From NCBI RefSeq assembly GCF_016587355.1, contig NZ_BNJF01000001.1:2306501-2370500 (forward strand): DNA of 64,000 bases. Direction: 5' to 3'. Within the stretch, counting starts at the first letter, position 1. Each line of letters opens with the position of its first letter. A program made the position numbers and the translations under genes. The notes beneath the pieces were generated by a model that worked only from the letters and a program-made list of their open reading frames with translations, was not told the origin of the DNA and ran no database searches. The DNA comes from Ktedonospora formicarum (GTDB lineage Bacteria; Chloroflexota; Ktedonobacteria; Ktedonobacterales; Ktedonobacteraceae). Shown in pieces: positions 42,813-51,187 of the stretch.

Positions 42813-44483
42813 CTACTTCTTGATGCGGTTCACCTCACCAAAGATAACCTGGTCAATCAACTGCTCGACTGGCGAGTGATCATCAGTAAAGAAAACGTGA
42901 GCTTGCTGCTGCTCCCGCATATCTCCATACAGCAGAGCCGTACGCGCCGCTTGCTGCAAGAGGGGGTTCGTCAGTAAATTGGTGTTGGTAATAAAGTTTC
43001 CCAGCGTCGTCTTCTCATTGGTTGCGATAATCAGGCTATTCGAGAAGCGCTGTGTGTCAACAACATAGACATTGGGAAAGACCGTCTTCATATTCTGCGC
43101 CATCGCGTCGACCATGCGATAGTCGTCGCTGGTACGCCCAACATTAATCACAGCAACACCCGTCGAGGTCAGGTGTGAGCGTACTTCCTGAAAGAACTCG
43201 GTCGTGACAAGCTGGAAGGGGATATATGGCTGCTGGTACGCATCGATCCCCACAAGATCGTATTTCTGTTCCGTCGTACGCAAGAAATAGCGTCCATCCT
43301 GAACCACGACATTCAAATTTGGTTCGTCCATATGGAAGTACTTACGCCCCATATCAACGATCTTCTGATCGATCTCCACACCATCAATAGGGATCGGCCC
43401 ATACGCGGCGGTAAACTCACGCGCCACAGTACCTGCTCCTAAACCTAGAATCCCTACCCGCTTCACCTGAGATGAGGAAAAGGGAGGGTTATTGAAGTAC
43501 GGCGCGACCATGAAATAGTCCCACGGGCCCTGGGTTAGGACGGTTTTGGGGTTATAGATTGAGTGAATACCCAGGCCCTCATTGAGCACAAGCTGTGTCT
43601 CACCTTCCGATTGCACAACCTGAATATAGTTGTACGCCGATTCATGTTCCTCAAGAAGCCTGCCACCGTCTCCGGTGCCACTTGGTGGCTTGATAGGGCC
43701 ATGTACACCTAACAGAGCTGTCAACAACCAGACCAGAATCAACAGGAGCGAGAAGAAACGCTTCTTCGAGGCGCGGGTACGAGGGTGGTTCGGCAGGTCA
43801 AGCCTGCCTCCTACGAAAAAAAGTAGCCCTATCAACGAGACTACCAATAACGCACCCGCGAAGATCAAGAAGGTCGCGTATGTACCATACGTTGGAATCA
43901 AGACCAGTGTTGGCAAGAAAGTGCCAACGATGCTACCTGCTGTAGAGATAGCATACAGCACACCAGCGATTCGCCCGGAAGTTCCCACCTGCTCAATGCG
44001 TAAGCGAATAGCAAAAGGCGAGACACAACCCAGAAGAATAGTTGGGATGGCAAAGAGAAAGATGACCGATAACAGAGAGCCATAAAAGACGCCGATAGAA
44101 TAGCTGGAAAAAGAGGTCAGAGCCCATTGCAGGATCGGACGCGATAGGAGCGGAATAGCCCCAATACATAGCGCTGCGATAGCAGTCATGCTATAAAGAA
44201 CAGCGGGGCGCGGAAAACGATCAGCGAAACGACCGCCCACATAGTAGCCAACGGTCAGGTAAAGCAGAATCAAACCAATGACATTCGCCCAGACGAAGAG
44301 CGAGGTGCCAAAATACGGTGCCAGCAAACGCGAGGCTGCGATCTCAACCGCCAGGGAAACGGCGCCGGAGACAAATACCAGCACGATTAGAAACCAATCC
44401 TGAACTCTCTGGCTGCTACTGAGGGGAACAGCTTTTTCCACCTCAGCCTTAGCGCGAGGCTCGGACTCAGCAGTAGACGACAT
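42813..44483 (-). CDS. Membrane-fused spermidine-synthase-like protein
   Basis: A fusion of 556 residues. The first half has about seven or eight membrane helices of the MFS-like fused type (VSGAVSLAVEIAASRLLAPY, YYVGGRFADRFPRP). After residue 275 comes a cytosolic spermidine-synthase-like methyltransferase fold: VGILGLGAGTVAREF, DGVEIDQKIVDMGRKYF, VVVQDGRYFLR and YDLVGIDAYQQPYIP. The Asp pair typical of aminopropyltransferases is only partly kept, so polyamine synthesis is not assured. Some members bind or export polyamines. No speD or speA is nearby. Repeat copies R4 and R5 lie upstream. Confidence 0.87.
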   Translation of the reverse strand: MSSTAESEPRAKAEVEKAVPLSSSQRVQDWFLIVLVFVSGAVSLAVEIAASRLLAPYFGTSLFVWANVIGLILLYLTVGYYVGGRFADRFPRPAVLYSMTAIAALCIGAIPLLSRPILQWALTSFSSYSIGVFYGSLLSVIFLFAIPTILLGCVSPFAIRLRIEQVGTSGRIAGVLYAISTAGSIVGTFLPTLVLIPTYGTYATFLIFAGALLVVSLIGLLFFVGGRLDLPNHPRTRASKKRFFSLLLILVWLLTALLGVHGPIKPPSGTGDGGRLLEEHESAYNYIQVVQSEGETQLVLNEGLGIHSIYNPKTVLTQGPWDYFMVAPYFNNPPFSSSQVKRVGILGLGAGTVAREFTAAYGPIPIDGVEIDQKIVDMGRKYFHMDEPNLNVVVQDGRYFLRTTEQKYDLVGIDAYQQPYIPFQLVTTEFFQEVRSHLTSTGVAVINVGRTSDDYRMVDAMAQNMKTVFPNVYVVDTQRFSNSLIIATNEKTTLGNFITNTNLLTNPLLQQAARTALLYGDMREQQQAHVFFTDDHSPVEQLIDQVIFGEVNRIKK

Positions 44484-44515
44484 AGCGCGACATACTCTCT
44501 TTCTCTAGGTGCCTC

Positions 44516-44665
44516 TCGAAAACCTGAGCGCGCTCAGATTACTACAAAAAACCAACGTCGCTTCAACGGCGACTGGCGCTGACCCTCATGCGGGACCACA
44601 GCGCACTCAGGCTTTTGTATAAGGTCGCGCTAGCCACAACAGTGGAGTGGGTTTTCGTGTAGTAA
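44516..44665 (+). repeat. Composite palindromic repeat R4
   Basis: Left arm GAAAACC (44518-44524) pairs with GGTTTTC at 44650-44656. CTGAGCGCGCTCAG (44524-44537) is a 14-bp palindrome carrying the TGAGC box on both strands. Between them lies a second, minus-orientation element (GTCGC/GCGAC hairpin, GTTGG, and CTGAGTGCGC near 44600) and a CTAGCCAC core at 44630-44637. It looks like two copies in opposite orientation, one nested in the other. Confidence 0.6.
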
Positions 44666-44773
44666 GCAGGAATGGATCAGGTATCCGCAATAACCTTAAA
44701 CTTGAATGCAAGGTTACCCCTACTTTAGCGAGCAAAATGACCCTTGTCAAATTTTCTCAGTTACCTCTTTATT

Positions 44774-44829
44774 TGAAAACCTGAGCACACCAGTGCTAGC
44801 CGCGACAGCGGCGTGGGTTTTCGTATAAG
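44774..44829 (+). repeat. Palindromic repeat copy R5
   Basis: GAAAACC (44775-44781) pairs with GGTTTTC (44816-44822). CTGAGC follows the left arm, then GCTAGC and hairpin GCCGC/GCGGC (44799-44803/44808-44812, loop GACA), and tail GTATAAGA. It ends 11 bases from the stop of the STAND gene and could act as its terminator. Confidence 0.75.
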
Positions 44830-44839
44830 AATATACCTC

Positions 44840-47002
44840 TCAGATATTGAGTAAGGTAAAACGAGAGAAGACTTCTTGTTGCAGTTCCAGCGCCTCCTGG
44901 CACAAGCGTTGGTAGTCCGCAGGTCCCAATTTCCGCTCTATGGCTGCCAGGAACTTCTCTAGCGCCACCACAGATGGATCATGCAAGCGCTGGCGCAGGC
45001 TAAGCGCCGCTAACAGGATAGCAATCCCCTCGCGAACCTGCTTCTGCTGATAGAGAAGCATCCCCAGATTCGTCAAGATCATCCCTTTGTTGCTCTGAGA
45101 TGCATCATCAGTAGCATACTTCAAAGCATCGACATAGTAATTGCATGCCTGCTCGAAATCTTTGGCAGAGTGATAGAGTAGACCAAGGTTATGATAGATA
45201 GCGCACTGTAATTGCTGATCCTGCACCTGGGCGTTAAGCTCGTGGGCCTGCTCAAATGAAGCGTATGCCTGCTCCAACTCCCCATGTAAGCGCCACATCT
45301 CCCCCTGGTTAACCAGAGTCGCTATTGCGCCCTGCTGATCACCAACCTGTTGCTGGATCTCTAGTGCCTGAGCAAAAGCCCCCTGGCTCTGCTGGAAATC
45401 GCCAAGGCGACCATAGAGCATACCTATATAGCTCGCGACCAATCCCTGATCGCTCCGCGAGATAACACCCAGTGGTGGGAGAAGGGTTGTATACAAACCA
45501 ATCAAGGTATTCCAGGCCCCAAGTTGCACCATCATCTCATGCAGATGCTCGGCAAAGATGAGATCACAAGAGCGCTGCCAGCGTAAAGCCAGGCAATAGT
45601 GGCGTGCAGCAGCAATAAATGGCTCAATATCGCTCAGCGTCTCACGGGAATGGATAGTCTCTTTTGCCAGGTGCTGATAATAGGTAGCTGCGCGAATGTG
45701 CGCCTGTGAGAGGGCTGCCTGCAAGGCATCCGCGTTCGCGGCGGGGCTATCAAAGCGCGGTACGAGCCGCAGACCAGTGGAGCTGGTGCTACTCGATGGA
45801 GAGTTTTCCTGCGTGTCCAGATAATGTTCTAGACCATACTGACGTAGCAGCGGATGCAACATAAAAAGGCGCATACCTTCATGATTATACGTCATGTGTA
45901 CGAGCGAGCACTGCACCAGCACACTTAGCTCATGCTCAAAGACGGTAAAGGTCTGCCCCCCAAAATTTGCATCGCCAGTAATCGTCATCATAATGCCGGG
46001 CAAGGGCACAGGTTGATGATAGAGGCAAAGGGCACGCATCAATTGCAATTGAATAGGATTGAGGAAGTGATAGACGGCAGCACAAAGGTGCGAGGTTACA
46101 TCCCCAGCCCACATCGGCTGATAATCGTCGGAGTTGAGAAAATAGCTTAAGGAAACACCGCTTAGTTGCAGCAGCGCGCTGAAGAGCGCCAGGGCGAAGA
46201 CGTGCCCGCTACAGCGCTGCCAGACTAGCGAAAGTTCTTCTGGTGAGCCATTTACCCCGCGTCTCTGTAGCAGAGCGATACCCTCGGGAATACTGATCCG
46301 CGAAACCAGACAGGAACGCACACGGGTATTCTCGGCATACTCATCAAAGGGCGAACTATAACTTGTCAGCAGGAAGCGACTGGCTCCAAGGTCGTGCTGT
46401 AATAGTTGCAAGAAAAGGGGAAGAGCGCCCCGAGCTGCCACCCCAGGCTGAATATCATCAGGATAGAGTAGGGCCTCAAATTGGTCCAGCACAATTAAGG
46501 AGTCTCGCTCAGGGTCTCGCAAGGCTTCAAAGAGACGTTGCATTTGCTGCTCCGGTCTAAGCAGGAAGAAGCCTGGATCACCAGCATCAATACCATTCAA
46601 TATAGCGGCGATCATATCGGGCACAGTTGTATAGGGACCAATCTCTAGCCAGATCAATCGAGAAGGCACTTTCTGACCTGCCTCTAGCGCCTGCCTCAAA
46701 CGCTGAAAAAGCAAGGCAGCCAACGTCGATTTGCCTGCACCTGGATTGCCAGTTACGATTACGGTGCTGGTCTGGGCATCCATAAGCATACGTTGAAGCG
46801 TCGTCACTTCATCTACACGCTGCATAAAACGTTGGGGATCAGTGGGAGGTGGCATCGTCGCATTGATACCAAAAGGCAATCGAGAGAGTCTTAGTTGCTG
46901 CCGCTGTTGTGCTGGCGCCTGCGGCATTTGCGACATATGTGGTTGCGCAGCTTGGCTAGCTGTAAGATTGAGAGAATACTCGTTGTTCACTGGTCGCTCC
47001 AT
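44840..47002 (-). CDS. STAND/NB-ARC-like ATPase with C-terminal TPR-like repeats
   Basis: A 720-residue cytosolic ATPase. A Gln/Pro-rich N-terminus of about 45 residues precedes the P-loop VTGNPGAGKSTLAALLF (Lys91) and Walker B LIVLDQFEALL (Asp173). SRFLLTSYS resembles the sensor region, and a winged-helix-like part follows. Residues 430-700 are TPR-like: FQQSQGAFAQALEIQQQVG, LEQAYASFEQAHELNAQV and FEQACNYYVDALKYA. STAND proteins act as ligand-triggered switches in transcription or defence. No effector domain (nuclease, protease, HTH, TIR) is visible, so its output is unknown. GGAGG is 18 bases before the ATG, further than usual. Confidence 0.83.
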   Translation of the reverse strand: MERPVNNEYSLNLTASQAAQPHMSQMPQAPAQQRQQLRLSRLPFGINATMPPPTDPQRFMQRVDEVTTLQRMLMDAQTSTVIVTGNPGAGKSTLAALLFQRLRQALEAGQKVPSRLIWLEIGPYTTVPDMIAAILNGIDAGDPGFFLLRPEQQMQRLFEALRDPERDSLIVLDQFEALLYPDDIQPGVAARGALPLFLQLLQHDLGASRFLLTSYSSPFDEYAENTRVRSCLVSRISIPEGIALLQRRGVNGSPEELSLVWQRCSGHVFALALFSALLQLSGVSLSYFLNSDDYQPMWAGDVTSHLCAAVYHFLNPIQLQLMRALCLYHQPVPLPGIMMTITGDANFGGQTFTVFEHELSVLVQCSLVHMTYNHEGMRLFMLHPLLRQYGLEHYLDTQENSPSSSTSSTGLRLVPRFDSPAANADALQAALSQAHIRAATYYQHLAKETIHSRETLSDIEPFIAAARHYCLALRWQRSCDLIFAEHLHEMMVQLGAWNTLIGLYTTLLPPLGVISRSDQGLVASYIGMLYGRLGDFQQSQGAFAQALEIQQQVGDQQGAIATLVNQGEMWRLHGELEQAYASFEQAHELNAQVQDQQLQCAIYHNLGLLYHSAKDFEQACNYYVDALKYATDDASQSNKGMILTNLGMLLYQQKQVREGIAILLAALSLRQRLHDPSVVALEKFLAAIERKLGPADYQRLCQEALELQQEVFSRFTLLNI

Positions 47003-47271
47003 AAAAATTGGTGGCGTTTTCCTCCCACGCTCGAAACGACAAAGTTAGATGAAGAGTCAAATGCAAGTATAGCATAACCTCAGGAATATAAAAGAGTGCT
47101 AAAATAGCCTGAATGTGCTACCATAAGACGCGAGTCTTCCTGAGCACATCATGCAGTAAGGAGCCAGGCATACAACATAATCTAGCCCAGGCTGCATTGA
47201 ACAAGCATATAAAACACACATACACACAATTCTGGTCTCGACCAGGCAAAGTCGTAGTAGAGGGGTGAGAC

Positions 47272-48249
47272 TTGTTACGTATCATCTATATGGGGACACC
47301 ACAATTCGCGGTCCCCGCACTAGAGGCCCTCGTCCAACATTCCACACCGGGAGCCCTCCTGAGCGAAGGCTACGAGATTGCGGCTGTCATCACACGTCCC
47401 GATAAACCAGCCGGGCGTGGACGAGGCATCATCTACTCTCCAGTAAAACAGTGCGCTTTGGCACACAATCTGCCTGTGTGGCAGCCCGGGTCCTTCAAAA
47501 AGGCTGTAAACAGCGAGGCTCTTGCTGCATACCAGGCTGACCTTTATATTGTAGCCGCTTTTGGGCAGATTCTACCACAAAGCGTACTCGATCAGCCACG
47601 CTTTGGGACCTTGAACATTCATGCATCACTGTTACCCAAATATCGTGGACCAGATCCCATCGCTGAAGCCATCCTCCAGGGCGATCATGAGAGCGGCGTC
47701 TCCATCATGCAACTTGATGCCGGAATCGACACTGGCCCCGTTTTGCTTCGGCGTATACTGACCCTGACAGAAGCCGAGACCACAGGCACCCTGACAACCC
47801 GGCTATCAGAGCTTGGAGCGCAGGCCCTTCTCGAAGTGCTTCCTCCCTGGATCGCGGGCCAGATCACGCCCGAAATTCAGGATGAGGAGCATGCGACTCA
47901 TACACATATGCTCACCAAAGAGGACGGGGGCATCCAATGGGAGCGCTCATCTGGAGCCATAGCTCGTCAGGTACGTGCATACCAGCCCTGGCCCAGCGCC
48001 TACACGCACTGGCAGGGCAAACTGCTTAAGATCCTGGCAGCTCATCCTCTTGATTCCCAACCCTCAAGACCGGTCCCCCCTGGCACCGTGCTCACACGCG
48101 ACCATGATGGGCAAAAGATCATGGTTGTCGTGACTGGCTCTGGATTGCTCCAGATAGCGCGCCTCCAGCTTGAGGGAAAGAAAGCTATGCAGGCTGACGA
48201 ATTCTTACGTGGCTACGGCAAAGTCGCTGGCGCGGTCTTTGGCAGCTAA
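47272..48249 (+). CDS. fmt: Methionyl-tRNA formyltransferase
   Basis: Formylates initiator Met-tRNA using 10-formyl-tetrahydrofolate. The catalytic domain begins LRIIYMGTPQFAVPALEAL, and NIHASLLPKYRG holds the catalytic Asn and His, with the Asp in MQLDAGIDTGPVL. The C-terminal tRNA-binding beta-barrel follows (AYQPWPSAYTHWQGKLLKIL). It is 325 residues. The start is TTG at 47272 with GAGGGG about seven bases upstream. def (peptide deformylase) or priA, its common partners, are not present. In the 269-base gap upstream, TGTGCT/AGCACA encloses AAGAC/GTCTT at about 47114-47147, a possible hairpin. Confidence 0.95.
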   Translation: MLRIIYMGTPQFAVPALEALVQHSTPGALLSEGYEIAAVITRPDKPAGRGRGIIYSPVKQCALAHNLPVWQPGSFKKAVNSEALAAYQADLYIVAAFGQILPQSVLDQPRFGTLNIHASLLPKYRGPDPIAEAILQGDHESGVSIMQLDAGIDTGPVLLRRILTLTEAETTGTLTTRLSELGAQALLEVLPPWIAGQITPEIQDEEHATHTHMLTKEDGGIQWERSSGAIARQVRAYQPWPSAYTHWQGKLLKILAAHPLDSQPSRPVPPGTVLTRDHDGQKIMVVVTGSGLLQIARLQLEGKKAMQADEFLRGYGKVAGAVFGS

Positions 48250-48268
48250 AATGCTCTTCCTTACAAAA

Positions 48269-48312
48269 AGCGGTCGGAGTCTTATCATGGAAGCGATGAG
48301 GTTCCGACCGCT
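48269..48312. terminator. 10-bp hairpin between fmt and uppP
   Basis: AGCGGTCGGA (48269-48278) and TCCGACCGCT (48303-48312) pair perfectly around a 24-base loop. It lies between the convergent stops of fmt and uppP. Confidence 0.65.
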
Positions 48313-48324
48313 CTTCAATTCTCT

Positions 48325-49236
48325 CTACGCACGTCCAGAGAAGACGGTGAAAAAGAGAATTATCGAGATCAGACCAGCTCCCCAACAGTAGTAAGCAAAG
48401 GGATCCAGGCGACCTGTCTCAAAGTATTTTAACAGGAACTTCGTACTCAAGAAGGCGGCTATCCCCGAGAGAACGGCACCAAAGAGCACAAGCAACAGCG
48501 TTGAACCCGGCAGGTGGAGCAACTGCGGTACCTCCAAGGCCGCAGCAGCCAGGATGATTGGCGTGCCCAGCAGGAAGGAGTAACGCGCGGCATCCTCATG
48601 TGTCAGGCGCGCGATTAGCCCGCCAACAATCGTCATCCCTGAGCGCGAGAAGCCAGGAATCAAGGACAGCGCTTGCGAAGTTCCCACCAGCAATGCCTCT
48701 TTGAAGGTCAATGAGTCCAGGCGGCGAAAGTGGGCTTCGCGCTCGCGCGGTGGCAATGCCTTCAGCTTAGCCTCAGAGCGGCGGCGCATAGCCTCACCAA
48801 AGAAGAGAGCTGAACCATTCACAACAAGAAAGGTTGAAGCAATCAATGGTGAAGCAAAAGCGTGCTTTAGCACATGCTCAAGCAAGATTCCCAGCACACC
48901 AGCTGGTATCGTCCCCACAATGATGAGCCAGCTCACCCATTCCGGGGTTCCCTTGCGTACTCGCTTCCAATCCTTCGCCGTGACCACCAGCGTTTTCGCA
49001 ACCTGGAGCCAATCACGCCAGAAATAGAACAGCAGCGCGAAGCTCGTGCCCAAATGCAATGCTGTAATTAACGGAACAAAACAACTCTCACCCCCGCACG
49101 CGGTATCAGTTGTCATATTGCCCCAACCGAGCAGCCCTGGGATAATCACCGTATGCCCAAGGCTGCTGATCGGAAAGAGTTCGGTCACCCCCTGTAAAAG
49201 CGCCAAAACTATCGTCTGCCAGATATCAATATTCAT
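48325..49236 (-). CDS. uppP: Undecaprenyl-diphosphatase
   Basis: Membrane phosphatase that recycles undecaprenyl diphosphate to the monophosphate lipid carrier for peptidoglycan; the family (BacA) also confers bacitracin resistance. About eight helices in 303 residues. The two catalytic loops are clear: LLQGVTELFPISSLGHTV and LIPGFSRSGMTIVGG. The first has LFPISSLGH where most members have FLPISSTGH, a conservative change. It follows mltG on the minus strand with 25 bases between. This suggests joint transcription of cell-wall genes. Confidence 0.94.
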   Translation of the reverse strand: MNIDIWQTIVLALLQGVTELFPISSLGHTVIIPGLLGWGNMTTDTACGGESCFVPLITALHLGTSFALLFYFWRDWLQVAKTLVVTAKDWKRVRKGTPEWVSWLIIVGTIPAGVLGILLEHVLKHAFASPLIASTFLVVNGSALFFGEAMRRRSEAKLKALPPREREAHFRRLDSLTFKEALLVGTSQALSLIPGFSRSGMTIVGGLIARLTHEDAARYSFLLGTPIILAAAALEVPQLLHLPGSTLLLVLFGAVLSGIAAFLSTKFLLKYFETGRLDPFAYYCWGAGLISIILFFTVFSGRA

Positions 49237-49261
49237 GCACCCTTATCTCTCGTTAAGCCTT

Positions 49262-50392
49262 TTATTTGTCCAGGTATTGCTCCTGAACCTTCAAGAACTC
49301 CTGATAAGTCTTGGCGAAATGAGACTTACCATGCTTATCCGCCACAAAGAAGTAGTAATCCGTCTTCTTAGGATCAGCGACAGACTTTAAGCTCGCCAGT
49401 CCAGGACTACAGATCGGTGTTGGCGGTAAGCCAGCTGTATTATACGTATTATAGGGACTATCCGAAGCGGTCTCACCACCTGTAGTTTCCAGTGGCTTCC
49501 AATACGTATCCGTATCCTCGGCGGAATCGCGCGCGTACTGCACCGTAGGATCGGCATCCAGCTTACCATTCGTTTCATCGTTTGGTCTGTAGATGCGATT
49601 CCAATAGACGCTAGCGATATCATTACGATCAGCTGCCTGGCCTGTTTCGCGCTCAACAACAGATGCTAGATCAACCATATCATACAGGCTCATCTGATGT
49701 TGCTTGGCAAGCTCTTCCAGATTGTTATCTTTGATGATGGTTTCTATCTGTGTGAGAAGCAAGCCTAATGACTGTCCCGCGTCAGCGTTCACATCGACCT
49801 GGTAAGAAGCTGGGAAGAGAAAACCTTCCATGCTCTTGCCCTTGGGAATGCTCTTAAGAATAGGGTACTTCTGCGTTGCCGAAACCTTATACTTGGTTTT
49901 GACATAACTATCAAAGGCAGAGACGCTTCCAACATACTTCAAGAAATCGGCCTTCTTAAAATTAGGAAGCACAGGAGACGACTTGGAGAAGGCATTCGCA
50001 ACTTGCTCTAAACGCCATCCTTCTGGGATGACAATCTCCACCGCATCAGGCTGCGCATTCAACAGTTGGTCGATAATTTTATCGATAGTCATGTTTGGAG
50101 AGAGTTTCTTATACACGCCCGCTTGTAACTGATTATCCAGTCCACGGATACGCGCCCAGAGCCGGAAGGCCAAGGCATTACGAATGAGTCCCATCTGCTG
50201 CAAACGATCCGCAATCTGCGCCGTACTCTCTCCTGGCTTAATCTCCAGAGCAACTGTCTTCTGGTTATTGGTGTCAACCGGCTGAAAGACCGAAGTAAAT
50301 GTGTTCCAGGAAAATAGGGCGCCACCAAATATAAGCACCGCCAGCAGGAACATTGAAATCATTCCAGCACGCGATCTCTTGGGTTGTTTCAT
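49262..50392 (-). CDS. mltG: Endolytic murein transglycosylase MltG
   Basis: Single-pass membrane enzyme that cuts nascent glycan strands and so sets their length. A membrane helix lies at about residues 12-32 (MISMFLLAVLIFGGALFSW). A LysM-like part has LEIKPGESTAQIADRLQQMG, and the catalytic domain has LASVVERETGQAADRNDIAS with the catalytic Glu, LDADPTVQYA, and YNTYNTAGLPPTPICSPG. It is 376 residues. Its start lies 17 bases after the yqgF stop; alaS-yqgF-mltG is a familiar bacterial gene order, here spread over a longer block. Confidence 0.95.
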   Translation of the reverse strand: MKQPKRSRAGMISMFLLAVLIFGGALFSWNTFTSVFQPVDTNNQKTVALEIKPGESTAQIADRLQQMGLIRNALAFRLWARIRGLDNQLQAGVYKKLSPNMTIDKIIDQLLNAQPDAVEIVIPEGWRLEQVANAFSKSSPVLPNFKKADFLKYVGSVSAFDSYVKTKYKVSATQKYPILKSIPKGKSMEGFLFPASYQVDVNADAGQSLGLLLTQIETIIKDNNLEELAKQHQMSLYDMVDLASVVERETGQAADRNDIASVYWNRIYRPNDETNGKLDADPTVQYARDSAEDTDTYWKPLETTGGETASDSPYNTYNTAGLPPTPICSPGLASLKSVADPKKTDYYFFVADKHGKSHFAKTYQEFLKVQEQYLDK

Positions 50393-50409
50393 AGCTCACC
50401 CTCCTTCAA

Positions 50410-50880
50410 TTAGCTGCTTCTTTGCGCATCCAGATATTCCTGAAGGATAACGGACGCAGCTAGAGCATCAATCTCATGCCCTTGGCGACGACGCTTCGCC
50501 TGAGGGCGTCCCCGCCCTCCTGCATTATGCGATCTCCCCTTGCCTCTCCCCTGTTGAGCTCGCAGGCGTTCAGCCTCTACGGTAGAAAGGCGCTCATCCC
50601 AGAAGGTGATAGGTAATGAGACCCAGGGCTTCATACGCTCTACAAAGGCCATAATACGCTCGCCTTGCGCGTGTATCTGTCCATCCAGGCTTATTGGCAA
50701 GCCCACCACCAATCCTTCAATCTCTGCCTCTTCTATAATACGGACAATCGCATCCCAGGTTTTGGTTTCGTCCCGTGTCACATAAATCGTTGTGTATGGA
50801 GAGGCAAGCAAACCGGTCGCGTCACTTACCGCAACTCCAATGCGAGCCTCACCTACATCTAAAGCTAACATTCTCCCCAT
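50410..50880 (-). CDS. ruvX: YqgF/RuvX family RNase-H-fold nuclease
   Basis: Putative pre-16S rRNA nuclease/Holliday-junction-resolvase-like protein. RNase-H-fold acidic residues are in LALDVGEARIGVAVSDATG, VVGLPISLDG, ITFWDERLST and HEIDALAASVILQEYL. From the ATG at 50878-50880 it has 156 residues, with a basic Gly/Arg/Lys insertion (about 113-135, GKGRSHNAGGRGRP) between the last two motifs. AGGGG lies six bases before that ATG, and the longer frame would run into repeat copy R6, so the later start is chosen. Upstream of mltG in one transcript. Confidence 0.92.
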   Translation of the reverse strand: MGRMLALDVGEARIGVAVSDATGLLASPYTTIYVTRDETKTWDAIVRIIEEAEIEGLVVGLPISLDGQIHAQGERIMAFVERMKPWVSLPITFWDERLSTVEAERLRAQQGRGKGRSHNAGGRGRPQAKRRRQGHEIDALAASVILQEYLDAQRSS

Positions 50881-50894
50881 AATTACCCCTTGCC

Positions 50895-50955
50895 ATTCAT
50901 GCGCCTGAGCTATGCCGACCGCCAAATGGCGGCGTTGGCGCATGCTTTAAGAACC
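50895..50955 (+). repeat. Palindromic repeat copy R6
   Basis: ATGCGCC (50899-50905) pairs with GGCGCAT (50937-50943). CTGAGC follows the left arm, then hairpin CCGCC/GGCGG (50919-50923/50928-50932, loop AAAT), GTTGG, and tail GCTTTAAGAACC. A degenerate second copy (GCTAGCCAC and GACGTTGGCACAT) lies at about 50979-51007. It occupies the gap upstream of the yqgF start. Confidence 0.75.
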
Positions 50956-51131
50956 TTGCGATCCATGAACCAGAGAATGCTAGCCACCAGCAGACGACGT
51001 TGGCACATATTTTCATTGGATCCAACGCCCCTTCTTCACAACCATTCTAGCTAAGCAAGCTGACATTTGTCCACTTTGCCCCCCCGAAGTAGCATAAACG
51101 CACCAGAAACAGCTGCGCATTATCCTATATA

Positions 51132-51182
51132 AAAAGAGATGCATGCTTTTTCGTTAATTATGAAAAAGCATGCATCTCTTTT
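51132..51182 (-). terminator. 21-bp perfect terminator hairpin
   Basis: Arms 51132-51152 and 51162-51182 are exact reverse complements with a 9-base loop. The outer four pairs are A-T, so the minus-strand arm ends in a short T-run. It lies directly past the stop of the baseplate-J-like gene. Confidence 0.85.
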
Positions 51183-51187
51183 CAAAC

